Made by a program: the position numbers and the translations under genes | Notes under the pieces: model-generated | The model's database searches: none | Told to the model about the DNA's origin: nothing | Seen by the model: only the letters and a program-made list of their open reading frames with translations | Assembly: GCA_020445245.1 (NCBI GenBank) | Contig: JAGRHB010000003.1 | Coordinates: 1 to 25,233, forward strand | Length of the DNA stretch: 25,233 nucleotides | Reading direction: 5' to 3' | Source of the DNA: Gammaproteobacteria bacterium | GTDB lineage: Bacteria > Pseudomonadota > Gammaproteobacteria > Chromatiales > Sedimenticolaceae | Shown here: piece after piece, positions 23,278 to 25,233 of the stretch | How the letters are laid out: every line of letters starts with the position of its first letter | Position numbering within the stretch: position 1 is the first letter of the stretch

Positions 23278-24718
23278 GACTTATCCATCAGCCGGCGGTC
23301 ATTGGACGGCACTTGCGGTGTCTTTTCTCTCACTGTTGATCTCGACGGGCAGTACCGAGGCGGGAGACTGGACACTGACCGATGCGATAACGACATCCGT
23401 GACCTCGGTCGATCGCACCGGGAACAGCGCCCAATCCGGCCTGGTGTTCCAGGTCACCCCCGCATACACGCTGACCGGGCGTGGCGGACGAGTCGAAGGG
23501 AACGTCCATCTCAGGCCGACCTTTTCCGTCGGAACAGGCGATACCGATCCGCGCTTCATGACCAACGAGGGCTATGCCAGGGGCCGCATGGAAGTGGTCG
23601 AGGACGTATTTTTTCTCGGCGCCAGCGCCAGTGCCCGGCTAGGTGGCGACACTGGCATCGCTGGACCGGTGGATGCAATCAACGTCAATACCGATGGCTA
23701 TCAGAGCTATTCGATCGGCCTGGCGCCGGAGTTTCGGGCGCATCTGAACAAATACGCCGATCTGGTCAGTAACAACTCAGTCGATTACGTCTGGTACAAC
23801 CGCAATGATCAGAATGCCGGCAGTGATTCCCTGTCCGGTACGGCCCATATCGGGGCGCGCAGTGGCCGCATCTATGGTCCGCTGAGCTGGCGCGCCGATG
23901 CCTCCGTGCGCAAAACGACCTATGACTCGCGCGATGATCAATCCACCAATTACTCCGCCGGACTCGGGTATCGCCTGGACTCGACTTGGGCCTTCAACGG
24001 CGACATCGGTTACGAAACGAACGATGTGCAGACGAGCCGGTCTAGCACGGACGGGGTGACCTGGGATGTCGGTACCGTCTGGACACCGAATCCACGTAAC
24101 TCTGCCTCTTTCAGCTACGGCCAGCGGTATTACGGCGATACGATTTCCGGCGATTACACGCATACCTCGCGGCGCACACGGCTGTCGCTCGGCGTGGTCC
24201 GTGAAGTGACCAACCGGCGTTACGAGCAGCTCGTCGATTCGTTCTTCTTCCTTGCTGACGATCAGGGCAATCCGATTGTCGATCCGAGCAATGGCCAACC
24301 TATCATTGTCAATGTGCCGCAGATTCAGCAGGGCGACGAGGACTACCTGAACTCAGAGCTTCGAGGTGCGGTGAGCATTACCGGCCGGCGAACCAACGTG
24401 ACGCTCTCCGGCTCCCTGTATCAAAGGACCTATGAGGTATCGGGCAACGATGAGGATGGCTACGATCTGTCGCTGAATTTCACCCGTCGGCTCGGCTCCA
24501 ACTTCAGTGCCTCGGTCGGTGGGTCATGGAGCCAGGAGAAGGCTTCGTTCCTCGGCGACAGCGACTACTACGACGTCCGTTTCGCCTTGTCGCGCAGCCT
24601 GTCGAAGCGGACCAGCGCATCACTGAATATTTCCCATCATGAACGCGATGCCAATGCTGCGAACGACAGCTATACCGAAAACAGAATCGGCATCTCGCTG
24701 ACATCGAGTTTCCTCTAA
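23264..24718 (+). CDS. Outer-membrane beta-barrel-like protein of the XrtA/PEP-CTERM cluster
   Basis: Predicted 484-aa exported protein. A signal peptide is visible (basic start, WTALAVSFLSLLIS, then Ser/Thr/Ala before a likely cleavage near TEAGD). The mature part is rich in alternating aromatic, Ser, Thr and Asn strands (FSYGQRYYGDTISGDYTHTS, TNVTLSGSLYQRTYEVSG) and ends in a hydrophobic strand closing with Phe-Leu (ISLTSSFL), as expected for a barrel. Position and character match the PEP-CTERM-associated outer-membrane proteins found between the autokinase and the AAA ATPase; a role in glycan export is inferred. ATG 23264 overlaps the kinase by 14 bp; ATG 23258 is an alternative. Neither has a strong ribosome-binding site. 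Confidence 0.85.
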   Translation: MTSDKTYPSAGGHWTALAVSFLSLLISTGSTEAGDWTLTDAITTSVTSVDRTGNSAQSGLVFQVTPAYTLTGRGGRVEGNVHLRPTFSVGTGDTDPRFMTNEGYARGRMEVVEDVFFLGASASARLGGDTGIAGPVDAINVNTDGYQSYSIGLAPEFRAHLNKYADLVSNNSVDYVWYNRNDQNAGSDSLSGTAHIGARSGRIYGPLSWRADASVRKTTYDSRDDQSTNYSAGLGYRLDSTWAFNGDIGYETNDVQTSRSSTDGVTWDVGTVWTPNPRNSASFSYGQRYYGDTISGDYTHTSRRTRLSLGVVREVTNRRYEQLVDSFFFLADDQGNPIVDPSNGQPIIVNVPQIQQGDEDYLNSELRGAVSITGRRTNVTLSGSLYQRTYEVSGNDEDGYDLSLNFTRRLGSNFSASVGGSWSQEKASFLGDSDYYDVRFALSRSLSKRTSASLNISHHERDANAANDSYTENRIGISLTSSFL

Positions 24719-24724
24719 ATAATT

Positions 24725-25233
24725 ATGTACGAGAATTTCTACCGCTTCTCAGGCAAGCCGTTTCAGTTGAGCCCCGATGCGCGCTTCTTTTTCAACAGCT
24801 CCGGGCACAACCGTGCGATGGCGTATCTGCGCTACGGCTTGCGGCAGGGTGAAGGTTTTATTGTCATCACCGGCGGCATCGGCACAGGCAAGACCATGCT
24901 GGTCAGCAACCTGTTCAACGAACTGCATGACGACAATGTCGTGGCAGCGCAGCTTGTCTCCACTCAGATCAACGAAGATGATGTACTGCGGATGATCAGT
25001 GCGGCCTTCGGGCTGGCCCACGAAAATCTCTCCAAGGCGGCACTGTTACGCAACCTGGAGGTGTTTTTTCGCGCGCGCAGGGCCGAGGGGCGGCGCGTGT
25101 TGCTGGTCGTGGATGAGGCGCAGAATCTGTCACAGCGCGCCATCGAGGAGTTGCGCATGCTGTCCAACTACCAGGAGGATGGTCAGGCGCTGTTGCAGAG
25201 CTTCCTGCTCGGGCAACTGGAGCTGAAGCAGAC
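24725..25233 (+). CDS. AAA ATPase of the XrtA/PEP-CTERM cluster (ExeA-like), 3' end outside window
   Basis: The first 169 residues of a P-loop ATPase are visible, open to the window edge. The start MYENFYRFSGKPFQLSPD is the typical opening of this family, related to ExeA and general secretion AAA ATPases. Walker A GGIGTGKT is at residues 50-57 and Walker B VLLVVDEAQ at 125-133. The gene begins 6 bp after the outer-membrane protein gene and continues the exopolysaccharide operon. The truncation is only the window boundary. Confidence 0.93.
   Translation, partial: MYENFYRFSGKPFQLSPDARFFFNSSGHNRAMAYLRYGLRQGEGFIVITGGIGTGKTMLVSNLFNELHDDNVVAAQLVSTQINEDDVLRMISAAFGLAHENLSKAALLRNLEVFFRARRAEGRRVLLVVDEAQNLSQRAIEELRMLSNYQEDGQALLQSFLLGQLELKQ

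Overview
The window is about 25 kb of moderately GC-rich DNA that reads as a gammaproteobacterial chromosome. I infer a deep-branching Chromatiales-like lineage. The signs are the tRNA-Gly/Cys/Leu(UAA) order known from enterobacterial glyW-cysT-leuZ, the dksA-gluQ pair, cysZ, and an exosortase A (XrtA/PEP-CTERM)-type exopolysaccharide cluster. No integrase, transposase or CRISPR array was found.

Layout. (1) 1-1106: a tRNA-Gly 3' end with terminator, tRNA-Cys, one unrecognised 128-codon gene, and tRNA-Leu. (2) 1150-2013, minus strand: a CBS-domain protein followed by a 71-codon ORF. (3) 2334-15143, plus strand: a type I secretion locus that looks like one operon. It encodes an HlyB-like ABC exporter with a degenerate C39-like domain, an HlyD-like adaptor, a 144-aa cytosolic protein, a 2516-aa RTX protein and a GT-B glycosyltransferase. 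(4) 15190-16956, minus: dksA, gluQ and a group 2 truncated haemoglobin, tightly packed. (5) 17066-19017, plus: a HAD phosphatase overlapping a class I aminotransferase, convergent with cysZ (19018-19746, minus). (6) 19972 to the window end, plus: the start of the XrtA-type exopolysaccharide cluster, with export lipoprotein, chain-length protein, tyrosine autokinase with a YG-repeat tail, a beta-barrel-like outer-membrane protein, and an AAA ATPase cut by the edge.

The most interesting locus is region 3. The first ~180 residues of the giant RTX protein carry a motif series resembling ADP-ribosyl cyclase/NAD glycohydrolases of the CD38 family. A glycine-zipper hydrophobic stretch follows, then RTX blocks, two cadherin-like domains, five DxDxDG/DxNxDG calcium-loop (FG-GAP-like) repeats, more RTX, and a C-terminal secretion region. 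With the small soluble protein encoded just upstream as a possible immunity factor, this may be a type I-secreted NAD-consuming toxin system. That function is inferred from motif reading and is unproven. No TolC-type outer-membrane gene is present, so the exporter would have to use one encoded elsewhere.
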